Shown here: one piece after another, positions 39,286 to 49,557 of the stretch
Layout of the letters: the number at the start of each line of letters is the position of its first letter
Position numbering within the stretch: position 1 is the stretch's first letter
Assembly: GCA_003240755.1 (NCBI GenBank)
Contig: QFNF01000003.1
Coordinates: 1-64,000 of the forward strand
Direction of reading: 5' to 3'
DNA: 64,000 bases
DNA from: Sphingomonas hengshuiensis
Lineage (GTDB): Bacteria; Pseudomonadota; Alphaproteobacteria; Sphingomonadales; Sphingomonadaceae
Position numbers and translations under genes: made by a program
The notes under the pieces: model-generated
Databases searched by the model: none
The model's input: the letters and a program-made list of their open reading frames with translations, nothing else
Told to the model about the DNA's origin: nothing

Positions 39286-41898
39286 ATGCCAAACGGACCC
39301 CTTTCGGTACAGACCCTGACCGGCGCTGAAATCGCCGCGCACGACTGGGCGGCGACGTCGCTCGGCCCGATCGAGGGCTGGCCGATCTCGCTGCGATCGC
39401 TGCTCGGCATGATGCTGTCCTGCCCCACGCCGATGTTCCTGGCGTGGGGGCCGGAGCTGCTCTGCTTCTACAACGATGCCTATCGCCCGCTGCTGGGCGT
39501 ACGGCTGGAACGGGCGCTGGGCGAGCGGTTCGACGTCGTATGGGCCAATATCTGGGACGAACTGATCCCGCTGGTCGACAGGACGCTGGCCGGCGGCAAC
39601 GTGATCGCGACCGACATGAAGCTCGACCTGGCCCGCACCGGCGAGCCGGAGGAAAGCTGGTGGAGCTTCACCTACTCCCCCGCCTTCGACGATGCCGGCC
39701 GGATCGCCGGGCTGTTGTGCGTGACGGGGGAGACGACCGCACGCGTGCTGGCCGAGCGCGAGCGTGCCGCCGCCGACGAACGGCTGCAACTGGCGCTGTC
39801 CGCCGGGCGCAACATCGGCGCGTGGGACTGGGACGTGATCGCCGATATCGTCCGGGCCGATTCACGCTTCGCGCTGCTATATGGCGTCGACCCGGCCGTG
39901 GCGGCGGCGGGCGCGCCGATCGCCACCTTCTTTGCCAATATCCATCCCGACGACCTGCCGGGTCTGCAACGGCTGATCGAACAGGCGATGGACCCGTCGG
40001 GCGACGGTACGCTGATCGTGGAATACCGGCTGGTTTCGGCGGATGGCACCTGCCGCTGGGTATCCGCCCAGGGACGCTGCACCTTCGACGATACCGGTCG
40101 TCCGGTACGGCTGCCCGGCGTCAGCTACGACATCGACGACCGCAAGCAGGCCGAACTGGCCGCGCTCGCCGCCAAGGCCGAGCGCGAATTCGTCCTGCAA
40201 TTGAGCGCACGGCAGCGTGCCGCGACCGATCCGGAAGCGATCATGCGCTTCACCGCGCGGGCGCTGGGCGAATGGTTGCAGGTCCACCGCGTCGTCTTTG
40301 CCCGGATCGCGGCGAACCGCGTACGCTATACCGGCGGCTGGAACGACGGCAGCCTGCCGCCGCTGATCGGCGACCACACGCTCGACCGCTTCGGTGCTGC
40401 CAACAACGCGCTGCTGCGGGCGGGGCGGACGATCCTGTCCGACCGGTTCGATGCCGATGCGACGTTCGAACCCGAACTGGTCGCGACCTATTCGGCGCAA
40501 TCGGGCATCTGCGTTCCGCTGCGCCGGGACGGGCGACTGGAAGGCCTGTTGATTATCGGCCATGGCGATCCGCGCCGCTGGATGCCGGGCGAGATTGCGC
40601 TAGTGCAGGAAGTGGCGGAGATTAGCTGGGTCACGGTGCAGCGCGCCGATGCGCTGATGCGGCTGGAGGCGAAGGTCGGGCGGCAGGATGCGCAGCTCGA
40701 GCGCGTCGCGACCGAACTGCACAACGCCGCCAGCGCCCGCGCCGCCGCCGAAACCCAGGTGCGCCAGTTGCAGAAGATGGAGGCGGTCGGCCAGTTGACC
40801 GGCGGCATCGCGCACGATTTCAACAACATGCTGGCGGTGGTGATCGGCGGCCTCGACATGATCGACCGGCGCCTTGCCACCGGGCGCCACGATGTCGACC
40901 GTTATGTCGAGGCGGCGCGCGAAGGCGCCACGCGGGCGGCGGCGCTGACGCAGCGCCTGCTCGCCTTTTCGCGCCAGTCGCCGCTGTCGCCCGAACCGGT
41001 CGAGGGCAACCGGCTGGTCACGGACCTGACCGACCTGCTGACGCGCACGCTGGGCGAACGCATCGCGGTGGAAACGGTGCTGAGCGCCGGGCTGTGGCGG
41101 GCGGAGGCCGATCGCGGACAGTTGGAGAATGCCATCGTCAATCTGGCGGTCAACGCCCGCGACGCGATGGAGGGCGGCGGCAAGCTGACCATCGAGACCG
41201 CCAATGCGCATGTCGGCGACGATTATGCGCGCGAGGCGGACATGGCGGCGGGGCAATATGTCCTGATCGCAGTGACCGATACCGGGACCGGCATGGAAAG
41301 CGACGTGCTGGCCAAGGCGTTCGATCCGTTCTTTACCACCAAGCCGGTCGGGCGTGGTACGGGCCTTGGCCTCAGCCAGGTGTTCGGGTTCGTCCGCCAG
41401 TCGCGCGGCCATGTCCGTATCTATTCCGAACCCGGCGTCGGCACGACCGTCCGCCTCTACCTTCCGCGTTTCTACGGCGAGCAGCCGACGCCGACCCCGC
41501 CGGCCACCCCGCAGCCGATCCGGCGCGGGTCGCCGGACGAAATGGTGCTGGTGGTCGAGGACGAGCCGCGCGTGCGCAGCTTCTCGGTCGAGGTGCTGCG
41601 CGACCTGGGCTATGGCGTGCTGCACGCGGCGAACGGGCCGGAGGCGCTGGCACTGCTGGAGCAGGGCGTGCGCGTCACGCTGCTCTTCACCGATGTGGTG
41701 ATGCCGGGCATGACCGGCCGCGAGCTGGCCGACCGCGCGCTGGCGCTGCGCCCCGACCTCAGGGTGCTCTACACCACCGGCTATACCCGCAACGCCGTGG
41801 TCCATAACGGCGTGCTCGATCCGGGGACGCGGTTGCTGCCCAAGCCGTTCGGGGTCGATGAACTGGCAAGGAAGGTCCGGGAGGCGCTGGACGCCTGA
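39286..41898 (+). CDS. Hybrid sensor histidine kinase (PAS, PAS, GAF, HisKA, HATPase, receiver)
   Basis: An 870-residue soluble kinase. Two PAS-like regions: about 15-150 (ISLRSLLGMMLSCPTPMFLA) and 165-285 (RNIGAWDWDVIADIV to GVSYDIDDRKQAE). A GAF domain spans about 300-460. HisKA has His510 in LTGGIAHDFNNMLAVV; the HATPase has [10 protein letters not shown] and GTGMESDVLAK plus GRGTGLGLSQVFG; the C-terminal receiver has Asp803 in LFTDVVMPG and the Lys of LLPKPFG. Signals and partner are unknown. It begins 66 bases after dapA. Confidence 0.9.
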   Translation: MPNGPLSVQTLTGAEIAAHDWAATSLGPIEGWPISLRSLLGMMLSCPTPMFLAWGPELLCFYNDAYRPLLGVRLERALGERFDVVWANIWDELIPLVDRTLAGGNVIATDMKLDLARTGEPEESWWSFTYSPAFDDAGRIAGLLCVTGETTARVLAERERAAADERLQLALSAGRNIGAWDWDVIADIVRADSRFALLYGVDPAVAAAGAPIATFFANIHPDDLPGLQRLIEQAMDPSGDGTLIVEYRLVSADGTCRWVSAQGRCTFDDTGRPVRLPGVSYDIDDRKQAELAALAAKAEREFVLQLSARQRAATDPEAIMRFTARALGEWLQVHRVVFARIAANRVRYTGGWNDGSLPPLIGDHTLDRFGAANNALLRAGRTILSDRFDADATFEPELVATYSAQSGICVPLRRDGRLEGLLIIGHGDPRRWMPGEIALVQEVAEISWVTVQRADALMRLEAKVGRQDAQLERVATELHNAASARAAAETQVRQLQKMEAVGQLTGGIAHDFNNMLAVVIGGLDMIDRRLATGRHDVDRYVEAAREGATRAAALTQRLLAFSRQSPLSPEPVEGNRLVTDLTDLLTRTLGERIAVETVLSAGLWRAEADRGQLENAIVNLAVNARDAMEGGGKLTIETANAHVGDDYAREADMAAGQYVLIAVTDTGTGMESDVLAKAFDPFFTTKPVGRGTGLGLSQVFGFVRQSRGHVRIYSEPGVGTTVRLYLPRFYGEQPTPTPPATPQPIRRGSPDEMVLVVEDEPRVRSFSVEVLRDLGYGVLHAANGPEALALLEQGVRVTLLFTDVVMPGMTGRELADRALALRPDLRVLYTTGYTRNAVVHNGVLDPGTRLLPKPFGVDELARKVREALDA

Positions 41899-41970
41899 AT
41901 CCCTGCCGGTGCCGGGGAGGAATCGCGTCGCCCGCTTCCCTCCACGCCCCCGACGCCCTATGTCCGCGTC

Positions 41971-42453
41971 ATGAGCCGTCCGCGCCCCCAGACATTCGAC
42001 AAGAAGAAGACCGTCGCCGAAAATCGCCGCGCGCGGTTCGATTACGAGATCGATACGGTGTACGAGGCCGGCATCGCGCTTACCGGTACCGAGGTGAAGT
42101 CGCTGCGCTTCGGCGAGGGCACGATCACCGAAAGCTATGCCGATGTCCGCGACGGGCAGGTGTGGCTCATCAATTCGAACATCCCCGAATTCAGCCATGG
42201 CAACCGGTTCAATCACGAGCCACGCCGCCCGCGTAAACTGCTGCTTCACGAACGCGAGATAAACAAGATGCACGGCGCGGTGGCGCGCGACGGCATGACG
42301 CTGATCGCGCTCTCCGTCTATTTCAACAGCAAGGGGCGGGCGAAGGTCGAACTGGCACTGGCCAGGGGGCGCAAGACCCACGACAAGCGCGAGCACATCA
42401 AGGAGCGGGACTGGAAGCGTGAACAGGGAAGGTTGCTCCGCGACCGTGGCTGA
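41971..42453 (+). CDS. smpB: SsrA-binding protein SmpB
   Basis: A 160-residue tmRNA-binding protein for ribosome rescue. Conserved: [60 protein letters not shown] and the basic C-terminal tail [20 protein letters not shown]. The expected partner ssrA was not found in this window. The start of the DUF2062 gene overlaps its stop. Confidence 0.96.
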   Translation: MSRPRPQTFDKKKTVAENRRARFDYEIDTVYEAGIALTGTEVKSLRFGEGTITESYADVRDGQVWLINSNIPEFSHGNRFNHEPRRPRKLLLHEREINKMHGAVARDGMTLIALSVYFNSKGRAKVELALARGRKTHDKREHIKERDWKREQGRLLRDRG

Positions 42454-43021
42454 CCGCGGCGGCAACGACCGGCGGCTGGGGGCGCGCGCGTTGCGCTGGA
42501 TCGCCGCGAACCTGCCGACGCGCGAATCGATGGAGGCGAACCGCTTCCTGCGCCCGGTCGCGCACCGGGTGCTCGCGCCCGAATTGTGGCGCTTCACCCG
42601 CCGTTCGGTGCCGCGCGGCGTGGCGCTGGGCATGTTCACCGGCATCCTGATCCCGCTGGGGCAGATCCCGGCCTCCGCCGTGCTGGCGCTCCCCTTGCGT
42701 GCGAATGTGCCGGCGGCGGCGCTGACGACATTCTTCACCAACCCGGTGACGACGCCGCTGCTGTTCATCCTGTATTACAAGGTCGGGGCGTGGCTGCTGC
42801 ATTTCGACCAGGTCGTGCCGGGCCAGCCGATCGGCGATGCGGTCGCGGCGACGCCGGGGTGGCTCGAATGGCTGGTGGCGGAGGTCGGGCCGGCGACGGC
42901 GGTCGGCATGGTGGTCTGTTCGGTCGTCGGGGCGGTGCTGGGCTATGCGATCGCGGCGCTCGGCTGGCGGTGGTGGATCGCCGCCAAGTGGAAGCGGCGG
43001 GGGCATGGCCGGGTTTCCTGA
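42446..43021 (+). CDS. DUF2062 membrane protein
   Basis: A 191-residue protein of DUF2062: an amphipathic N-terminus ([20 protein letters not shown]), then membrane helices at [40 protein letters not shown] and [20 protein letters not shown], with a basic C-terminus. GTG 42446 gives an 8-base overlap with smpB and is preferred; GTG 42419 is nine codons upstream and lacks room for its own site. Function unknown; some relatives sit near glycosyltransferases or smpB. Confidence 0.8.
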   Translation: MADRGGNDRRLGARALRWIAANLPTRESMEANRFLRPVAHRVLAPELWRFTRRSVPRGVALGMFTGILIPLGQIPASAVLALPLRANVPAAALTTFFTNPVTTPLLFILYYKVGAWLLHFDQVVPGQPIGDAVAATPGWLEWLVAEVGPATAVGMVVCSVVGAVLGYAIAALGWRWWIAAKWKRRGHGRVS

Positions 43022-43132
43022 GAAGTAGGGGCCTTTCCCCCGCGTCCCCGCAACAATTCGAAACGATATATTGACGATCGATATGCCGGGGTGCAGCATT
43101 GCGGTATCACCCGATACGAAGAGGCTTTCCCG

Positions 43133-45202
43133 ATGCGGCGTAGTTTCGTCCTGACCACCTTGCTCGCGGCTTCGGCCCTGTCGGCCTGCGCGACGGTGCC
43201 GACCGGCCCGGTCGAAACCGCCGCTACCGCGCCGGCCCCCGCCGCCGAAGCCCCGCCGGCGGCGGCGAGGCCCGAGATCGGCAGCTTCGGCTTCGACGCC
43301 GCCGGGATGGACCGCAGCGTCAAGCCGGGCGACAATTTCTACAAATATGCCAACGGCACCTGGGAACGGATCACGCCGATCCCGGCCGACAAGTCGAACT
43401 ATGGCATGTTCACCGCATTGGACGACCTGTCGAAGACGCGCACCCGCGAGTTGCTCGACGCGGCAAAGGGCGATCCCAGCTCGAAGATCGGCGTCGCCTA
43501 TGCCACCTTCCTCGACCAGGCGGCGATCGAGGCGAAGGGGCTGTCCCCGATCCAGCCATGGCTGGCCGAGATCAAGGGCCTGTCGTCCGGGGCCGGCTAT
43601 GCCGCGCTGGCGGCGAAGGCGGCACAGTCGGGCGTGGGCGGGCCGTTCGGCGCCTATGTCGGTCCCGACGACAAGACGCCGACCGTCTATGCGCTCCAGA
43701 CCGCGCAGGGCGGCCTGGGCATGCCCGACCGCGACTATTATCTCTCGACCGACGCCAAGCTGGTCGAACAGCGCAAGGCGTATGAGAGCCACCTCGCGAG
43801 GATGCTGACGCTGGCCGGCGAACAGAATGCGGTCGCCCGCGCCGCGGCGATCGTCGCGTTCGAGACGCAGATCGCCCGCGCGCACTGGACGCGGATCGAG
43901 AGCCGCGACGCGAACAAGACCTATAACAAGATGACCGTCGCCGACCTGCAACGGCGCGCCCCCGGCTTCGACTTCGCCACCTATTTCCGGACGCTCGGCG
44001 CCAACACCGCCGACGTGATCGTGGCGCAGCCGACCGCGTTCACCGGCATGGCGAAGGTCATCGGCGCGGCGCCGATCGGCGTGCTGAAGGACCAGTTGCT
44101 GGTCCGCTCGCTCGACAATTTCTCCAGCGTGCTGCCACGCGCGTTCGATCAGGAGAATTTCGCGTTCTACGGCACCGTCCTGTCGGGCACGCCGCAGCAG
44201 GAGGAACGCTGGAAGCGCGCGGTCGACTTCACCGCCGACGCGGTCGCCGACGACGTCAGCAAGGCCTATGTCGCGCAATATTTCCCCCCCGCGACCAAGG
44301 CGGCGGCCGATACGCTGGTGCGCAACGTGACGGAGGCGATGGGCCGCCGCATCGACGCGCTGGACTGGATGGCGCCCGAGACCAAGGCGAAGGCGCGCGC
44401 CAAGCTCGCCGCGTTCACGCCCAAGATCGGCTATCCCGACCGCTGGCGCGACATGAGCGACCTGACCATCACGCCGGGCGATGCATTCGGCAACATGCTG
44501 CGCGCGAACCAGTGGCAGCAGCGCTACAATGTGCAGCATCTGGGCAAGCCGATCCAGAAATGGGAATGGTTCATGACCCCGATGACCGTGAACGCCTATG
44601 CGAACCCGGTGATGAACGAGATCGTGTTCCCCGCCGCGATCCTGCAGCCGCCCTTCTTCGATCCGAACGCCGATCCGGCGGTCAATTACGGCGCGATCGG
44701 CGCGGTGATCGGCCACGAGATCAGCCACCATTTCGACGATCAGGGCCGCAAGTACGACGTCAACGGCAGCCTGACCGACTGGTGGACGCCGCAGGACGTG
44801 CAACGCTTCGAGGAACGCACCGCCGCGCTGGTCAAGCAGTATGACGCCTATGAACCGCTGCCCGGCCTGCATGTGAAGGGCGAACTGACGCTGGGCGAGA
44901 ACATCGCCGACCTCGCCGGCCTGACCGTCGCGTGGGATGCGTACATCCACGCCTATCCGGGGCAGCAGAACGCGATCGACGGCTTCAGCCCCGAACAGCG
45001 TTTCTATCTCGGCTGGGCGCAGGTGTGGCGGCGCAGCTACCGCGAGGCGAATTTGCGCCAGCGGCTGCTGACCGACCCGCATTCGCCCTCCGAACAGCGC
45101 GCCTGGGTCGTCCGCAACCTCGACCCGTGGTACTCGGGCTACAAGCCGGCGATGGGCGAATATCTGTTCCTGCCGCCCGAACAGCGCGTCCGGATCTGGT
45201 AA
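43133..45202 (+). CDS. M13 (neprilysin/PepO-type) metallopeptidase, lipoprotein
   Basis: A 689-residue zinc peptidase. The signal MRRSFVLTTLLAASALSACA has a lipobox LSAC, so it is an envelope lipoprotein. After an Ala/Pro linker comes the M13 N-terminal lobe (KPGDNFYKYANGTWERITPI). The catalytic lobe has GHEISHHFDDQG (His528, Glu529, His532), ENIADLAGLTVAWDAY (third zinc ligand Glu) and the NEIVFPAAILQPPFF block. It cleaves oligopeptides. The start is fixed by the signal peptide. Confidence 0.93.
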   Translation: MRRSFVLTTLLAASALSACATVPTGPVETAATAPAPAAEAPPAAARPEIGSFGFDAAGMDRSVKPGDNFYKYANGTWERITPIPADKSNYGMFTALDDLSKTRTRELLDAAKGDPSSKIGVAYATFLDQAAIEAKGLSPIQPWLAEIKGLSSGAGYAALAAKAAQSGVGGPFGAYVGPDDKTPTVYALQTAQGGLGMPDRDYYLSTDAKLVEQRKAYESHLARMLTLAGEQNAVARAAAIVAFETQIARAHWTRIESRDANKTYNKMTVADLQRRAPGFDFATYFRTLGANTADVIVAQPTAFTGMAKVIGAAPIGVLKDQLLVRSLDNFSSVLPRAFDQENFAFYGTVLSGTPQQEERWKRAVDFTADAVADDVSKAYVAQYFPPATKAAADTLVRNVTEAMGRRIDALDWMAPETKAKARAKLAAFTPKIGYPDRWRDMSDLTITPGDAFGNMLRANQWQQRYNVQHLGKPIQKWEWFMTPMTVNAYANPVMNEIVFPAAILQPPFFDPNADPAVNYGAIGAVIGHEISHHFDDQGRKYDVNGSLTDWWTPQDVQRFEERTAALVKQYDAYEPLPGLHVKGELTLGENIADLAGLTVAWDAYIHAYPGQQNAIDGFSPEQRFYLGWAQVWRRSYREANLRQRLLTDPHSPSEQRAWVVRNLDPWYSGYKPAMGEYLFLPPEQRVRIW

Positions 45203-45209
45203 GGCAACG

Positions 45210-45250
45210 GCCTCCGCTCGCGGTGCGGGCGGAGGCGCGTTCCGTTTTTT
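45210..45250 (+). terminator. Terminator after the M13 peptidase
   Basis: GCCTCCGC (45210-45217) pairs with GCGGAGGC (45229-45236), 11-base loop, followed within 8 bases by TTTTTT (45245-45250). Good terminator shape. Confidence 0.6.
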
Positions 45251-45446
45251 CCTGCCCCGGCCTCCGCCGGGAGTTGGGTCGGGCGGGGGCGACCCGACGC
45301 GGCGCTCCCGCCTTTCCAGCGATGCCCGTTCGTGCAGGCCGGGGTTGCCCGGCCTGGAATGTCACGGGCGACCTGCCGAACCATGAGCCCATGGCCGGGC
45401 CGGCACATGGCGCGCCGCTGTATCCATATGCCATGGCGCGCACCGG

Positions 45447-47909
45447 ATGAACGCCCCCTGCGACAAACCGCCCGAACCCCTGCTTGACGCCGCCCCCCCA
45501 ACCACCCCAACAGCTTGGCCCATGTCGCCGAATTCTTCGTCTGCCCCGTCGCCGTTGCTGCCCTTCGCCATCGCCCTCGTCGCCGGTGCGGCGGCAGCGG
45601 CGGTCGTGCTGTGGGCGCTGGGCAGCGTGCCGGTGGCGATCGGTTTCGTCGCGGCGGCGCTGGTGCTGGCCGGGGTCGGTTTCGGCGTCGGTCGCTGGCG
45701 CGTTGCCGCCTTGCCGCAGGAGCCGGTCGTCGACTGGTCGCTGGCGCAGACGATCGCCGCGGCCTGTCCGCACGCGCTGGCCGTCACCGACCGCGCCGGG
45801 CGGATGGTATGCGCCAACGACCGCTATGCCGCGCTGTTCGCGGGCTATCCCACCCCGCCGGGGGTGCTGGGCGATGGCGTCGACGCCAGCGCGCTGGCCG
45901 GCGCTGCCCGCGCGGCATGGCGTGACGGCGATGCCAGGGTCACGGTGCGACAGGGTGACGCACCGCTGGTCGTGACGCTGGCGCGCGCCGGCGATTCGAT
46001 GCTCGTCTGGCGATTCGAAGGCGGACAGGTCGTGGCCGAGGCGGTGACGATGCGCGCGATGATCGCGGGCGATGCGGGTGAGCGGCTGGGCGCGGCGGGG
46101 GTGATGATCGCGCTGCTCAGTGCCGATGGCCGCATCCGTGCCGCCAACCGCGTGTTCCGCGCGCGGGCGGTGGGGAACGAGGATGCCGTGATCGAGGGCC
46201 GCGACTTCGCCCGTTTCCTTGTCACCGACAATCGCGGCCGGGTGCGCTTCGAACGAGAGGGGCTGGGGGGCGACCCGTTGCGCATCGTGCAGGTGCCGTT
46301 CGTCGACGATCCCGACGGCCCGATGCTGGTGGCGATGCTGGACGAGGAAGAGGCGCCGATCGGGCTGATGCCGATCGCATCGCCGGGATCGGCGGCGCAG
46401 GTCCGCGCGCTCGTGTCGCTGCTGCCGGTCGGCATGGCGCTGGTCGATCGCGACGGGCGCTTCCTGCACATGAACGACGCCTTCATCCGCGCGACCGGCG
46501 TCAATCCGGTGGCGCCGCCGCTCTATCCCGGCGACCTCGTGGTGCGCGAGGACAAGGCGGCGCTGGCCGATGCCGTCCGCCGCTTCGCCGGTGGCGCGCA
46601 GCACAGCGCCGACATGGCGGTCCGCCTGAACGACCGTGCCGAGGAGCCGATCGCGCTGTCGATCGCCGGCGCGCGGGGCTTGGGCGAGGCCGCCGTCGTC
46701 CTGTCGCTGCGCGATACGGGCGAGGAGGGCAAGCTCAAGCGACAGGTGGCGCAGGCGACCAAGATGCAGGCGGTCGGCCAGCTCGCCGGCGGCGTCGCGC
46801 ATGATTTCAACAACATCCTGACCGCGATCATCGGGCATTGCGACCTGATGCTGATGCGCCATTCGCCCGGCGACAGCGACTATGACGATATCCAGCAGAT
46901 CCGCGCCAATTCGAACCGCGCCGCCAGCCTGACGCGCCAGTTGCTCGCCTTTTCGCGCCAGCAGACGCTGCGCCCGCAGGTGCTCCAGCTACCCGACGTC
47001 ATCTCGGAGGTGTCGAACCTTCTCAAGCGCCTGCTCGGCGAAACGGTGCAGCTCGTCGTCAACCACGGCCGGGGCCTGGGGTCGGTACGCGCCGATCCGG
47101 GGCAGCTCGAACAGGTCGTCGTCAACCTTGCGGTCAACGCCCGCGACGCGATGCTGGCGCAGGGCGGCCGCAACAGCATGCTGACGATCGAGACGCTGGC
47201 GACGACCGCGCAGGAAGTCCGGGCGATGGGCGACGACGTGCTGCCGGTCGGCGATTATGTGACGCTCAAGGTTTCCGATACCGGCGCCGGCATCCCCCCC
47301 GACATCCTGCCGAAGATCTTCGAACCGTTCTTCACCACCAAGGAAGTGGGCAAGGGCACCGGCCTCGGCCTGTCGACCGTCTATGGCATCATCAAGCAGT
47401 CGGGCGGCTATATCTTTGCCGAATCGCACCCCGGGCGGGGGTCGACCTTCGTCATCCACCTGCCGGTCCATGCCGCCGCCGCCGAGCCGCCGCGGATCGG
47501 CACCAACCCCCGGCTGCGCAGCGAACCGGCCGGACCCGCCTGGGGATCGGGCACGATCCTGCTGGTCGAGGATGAGGACATGGTCCGGGCCATCGCCGAG
47601 CGCGCGCTGACGCGGCAGGGCTATAGCGTGATGACCGCGGAGAATGGCGAGGCGGCGCTGGAGCTGCTGGCCGACCGGCCGCATGTCGACCTGCTGATCT
47701 CCGACGTCGTCATGCCGACGATGGACGGCCCGACGATGGTTGGTCACGTACGCAAGGTCTATCCGGCATTGCCGATCCTGTTCATGTCGGGCTATGCCGA
47801 GGAACAGTTGCGTCGATCGATTGATCTGGATCAAGTATCGTTCCTGCCAAAACCCTTTTCGGTACAGCAACTGGCGACCGCGGCGCGCGATGCACTGGCA
47901 AATAGCTGA
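45447..47909 (+). CDS. cckA: CckA-like hybrid histidine kinase
   Basis: An 820-residue membrane kinase. Two hydrophobic helices near the N-terminus ([20 protein letters not shown] and [20 protein letters not shown]) precede two or three PAS-like regions to about 430. HisKA His452 lies in [16 protein letters not shown], HATPase in [27 protein letters not shown] and [14 protein letters not shown], receiver Asp753 in [12 protein letters not shown] with [12 protein letters not shown] at the end. This layout, with the C-terminal wording SFLPKPFS, is that of the alphaproteobacterial cell-cycle kinase CckA, which drives CtrA phosphorylation through ChpT. ATG 45522 is an alternative start with more typical codon use. 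No ctrA or chpT is here. Confidence 0.75.
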   Translation: MNAPCDKPPEPLLDAAPPTTPTAWPMSPNSSSAPSPLLPFAIALVAGAAAAAVVLWALGSVPVAIGFVAAALVLAGVGFGVGRWRVAALPQEPVVDWSLAQTIAAACPHALAVTDRAGRMVCANDRYAALFAGYPTPPGVLGDGVDASALAGAARAAWRDGDARVTVRQGDAPLVVTLARAGDSMLVWRFEGGQVVAEAVTMRAMIAGDAGERLGAAGVMIALLSADGRIRAANRVFRARAVGNEDAVIEGRDFARFLVTDNRGRVRFEREGLGGDPLRIVQVPFVDDPDGPMLVAMLDEEEAPIGLMPIASPGSAAQVRALVSLLPVGMALVDRDGRFLHMNDAFIRATGVNPVAPPLYPGDLVVREDKAALADAVRRFAGGAQHSADMAVRLNDRAEEPIALSIAGARGLGEAAVVLSLRDTGEEGKLKRQVAQATKMQAVGQLAGGVAHDFNNILTAIIGHCDLMLMRHSPGDSDYDDIQQIRANSNRAASLTRQLLAFSRQQTLRPQVLQLPDVISEVSNLLKRLLGETVQLVVNHGRGLGSVRADPGQLEQVVVNLAVNARDAMLAQGGRNSMLTIETLATTAQEVRAMGDDVLPVGDYVTLKVSDTGAGIPPDILPKIFEPFFTTKEVGKGTGLGLSTVYGIIKQSGGYIFAESHPGRGSTFVIHLPVHAAAAEPPRIGTNPRLRSEPAGPAWGSGTILLVEDEDMVRAIAERALTRQGYSVMTAENGEAALELLADRPHVDLLISDVVMPTMDGPTMVGHVRKVYPALPILFMSGYAEEQLRRSIDLDQVSFLPKPFSVQQLATAARDALANS

Positions 47910-47966
47910 ACCGTACGACGAAATCGGTTGCGATGTTCCTGCTTTGACCGCTAAGGGCGGTGGCGT

Positions 47967-48320
47967 ATGACTTCGCCCACGCGTATTCTCGTCGTCGAGG
48001 ACGAGCCCCTGATCGCCATGATGCTCGAGGATTTCCTCGAAATGCTGGGCCGTACCGTCGCCGGCACCGCCGACAGCGTCGCCGCCGCCGTGGCGGCGAT
48101 CGACCGGGGCGGCATCGATGCGGCGATCCTCGACGTCCATCTACGCGGCGGGGAAAAGAGCTGGCCGGTGGCGGACCGGCTGGCCGCGGCGGGCATCCCG
48201 TTCGTGCTGGCGACCGGCGGTTCGGGCGACATGATCGAAGACACCCATCGCGATCGCCCGGTCCTGTCGAAGCCGTTCACGATGGACGCGGTCGAGAAGG
48301 CGCTGAACGACCTGGGGTAA
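47967..48320 (+). CDS. Single-domain response regulator
   Basis: A 117-residue receiver domain alone: VVEDEPLIAMMLEDFLEMLG, phospho-acceptor Asp56 in AAILDVHLRGG, then LATGG (Thr) and LSKPFTMDAVEK (Lys). No output domain. It lies 57 bases after the CckA-like kinase and may be a phosphate sink or partner, but it does not match CpdR or DivK. Partner unknown. Confidence 0.85.
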   Translation: MTSPTRILVVEDEPLIAMMLEDFLEMLGRTVAGTADSVAAAVAAIDRGGIDAAILDVHLRGGEKSWPVADRLAAAGIPFVLATGGSGDMIEDTHRDRPVLSKPFTMDAVEKALNDLG

Positions 48321-48376
48321 GGATGTATCGCCGGTCAGGCGATGATCGATTGACAGCGACCCGCGGGTGAGAAAGC

Positions 48377-49540
48377 ATGGATGCCATGCTGTCCTCGATC
48401 CTGCTGATTATCGCGCAGGCCACCGCGCCGCCGCCCGCTGCCCCTGCAGAGGAAGTCGTGGTGGTCGGCCACCGGGCGACCGATGCGCTGGCCGCCTGCC
48501 TCGCCCGGCAGTGCCCGCCCGCCGAGGATGTCGAAGCCTCGCTCCAGGCGTCGGTCGAACAATTCACCGCCGGACGATATGACTTGGCGCAAAGAACGCT
48601 GCAGCGATCGATCCGGCGAAATCGGCGCCATGCCGCTCAGCTTCCCGGTCCCGTGTCGAGCCTTTATGCAACCCTCGCGACGGTTGCCGAGCATGACGGC
48701 TATCGCAGTCGCTGGCAATTTGCGGCGCGGGACAATGTCGGATTGCTTCGCCGGCATGTCGGTGTGTCCGATCCGGGTACGTTGATCGAAGAGATGAGCT
48801 TGGCCAATACCATGCTCGGTACGGGCGATCCGAGCACCGCGTGGGGAATCCTGAAGAAAGTAGAAATCCGCGCTCTGGCAGCGGGGCACAAGGATATTGC
48901 CGCGGGTGCCGCTTTCCGCCAGGCGTGGCTGGCCTTGAGAGAAGGGAATTACCGGCGTGCAGGCAAACTCGCCGATCATGCGGTGGACATCGCTGGATCG
49001 AGAAAAAGCCAAATTGCGACGCTGCGCGATGTGCTGAACAGCCGCATCGCGTTGCGCAAGGGTGATGCGGGCGCGATCGACGCGCTGGCAGCCCGGATCA
49101 GACAGACCGAGGCCCAGCGCCCGATCCTGTTGTTTTCGGAATCGGCCGAGGACATCATTTCCGGGGGCGGTATAATTCCTGCGGGGTTGACTGCTCCCGG
49201 CGTCCGGTTTGCGGATGTCGGCTATTGGATCCGCCCCGATGGACGAACCGCAAGCGCAGAGATTTTGAACGCCTCCAATTTGGGTCAATGGGAAAAGACA
49301 GTTCTTAAACAGGTCGGCACGCGCCGTTACGCCAGTCTCGCGGTTCCGGCAGGGCATCCCGGGATCTATCGCGTCGATCGGTTCACCATCCGGGCGACGT
49401 TCGATTTTTACGCCGGAGCGCGTTACGCTCAGCGCATGGGGCCGCCGACCATACACATCGTCGACCTGACCGACACCGAGGCGATGACCGCCGCGCAGAA
49501 ACGCCGGGTTGCCGAAGCAACCGCACCTGGCGGCATTTGA
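48377..49540 (+). CDS. Hypothetical secreted protein with TPR-like region and TonB-C-like end
   Basis: A 387-residue protein; ATG 48377 or 48386. A short hydrophobic start (MLSSILLIIAQATA) suggests export, then EEVVVVGHR and a Cys pair (AACLARQC). Residues about 55-230 are helical with TPR character (FTAGRYDLAQRTLQRSIRRN, LALREGNYRRAGKLADHAVD). Residues about 275-330 (VRFADVGYWIRPDGRTASAE and then WEKTVLKQVGTRRYAS) recall the TonB C-terminal fold, but no TonB function is claimed. No homologue recognised with certainty. Confidence 0.55.
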   Translation: MDAMLSSILLIIAQATAPPPAAPAEEVVVVGHRATDALAACLARQCPPAEDVEASLQASVEQFTAGRYDLAQRTLQRSIRRNRRHAAQLPGPVSSLYATLATVAEHDGYRSRWQFAARDNVGLLRRHVGVSDPGTLIEEMSLANTMLGTGDPSTAWGILKKVEIRALAAGHKDIAAGAAFRQAWLALREGNYRRAGKLADHAVDIAGSRKSQIATLRDVLNSRIALRKGDAGAIDALAARIRQTEAQRPILLFSESAEDIISGGGIIPAGLTAPGVRFADVGYWIRPDGRTASAEILNASNLGQWEKTVLKQVGTRRYASLAVPAGHPGIYRVDRFTIRATFDFYAGARYAQRMGPPTIHIVDLTDTEAMTAAQKRRVAEATAPGGI

Positions 49541-49557
49541 GCGGACCGTGCGGGGGT

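Noticed and set aside
42398..45082. 894-codon minus-strand frame opposite the M13 peptidase and smpB
   Set aside because: Low-complexity Arg/His/Gln composition without domains; the plus strand codes for recognisable proteins throughout.
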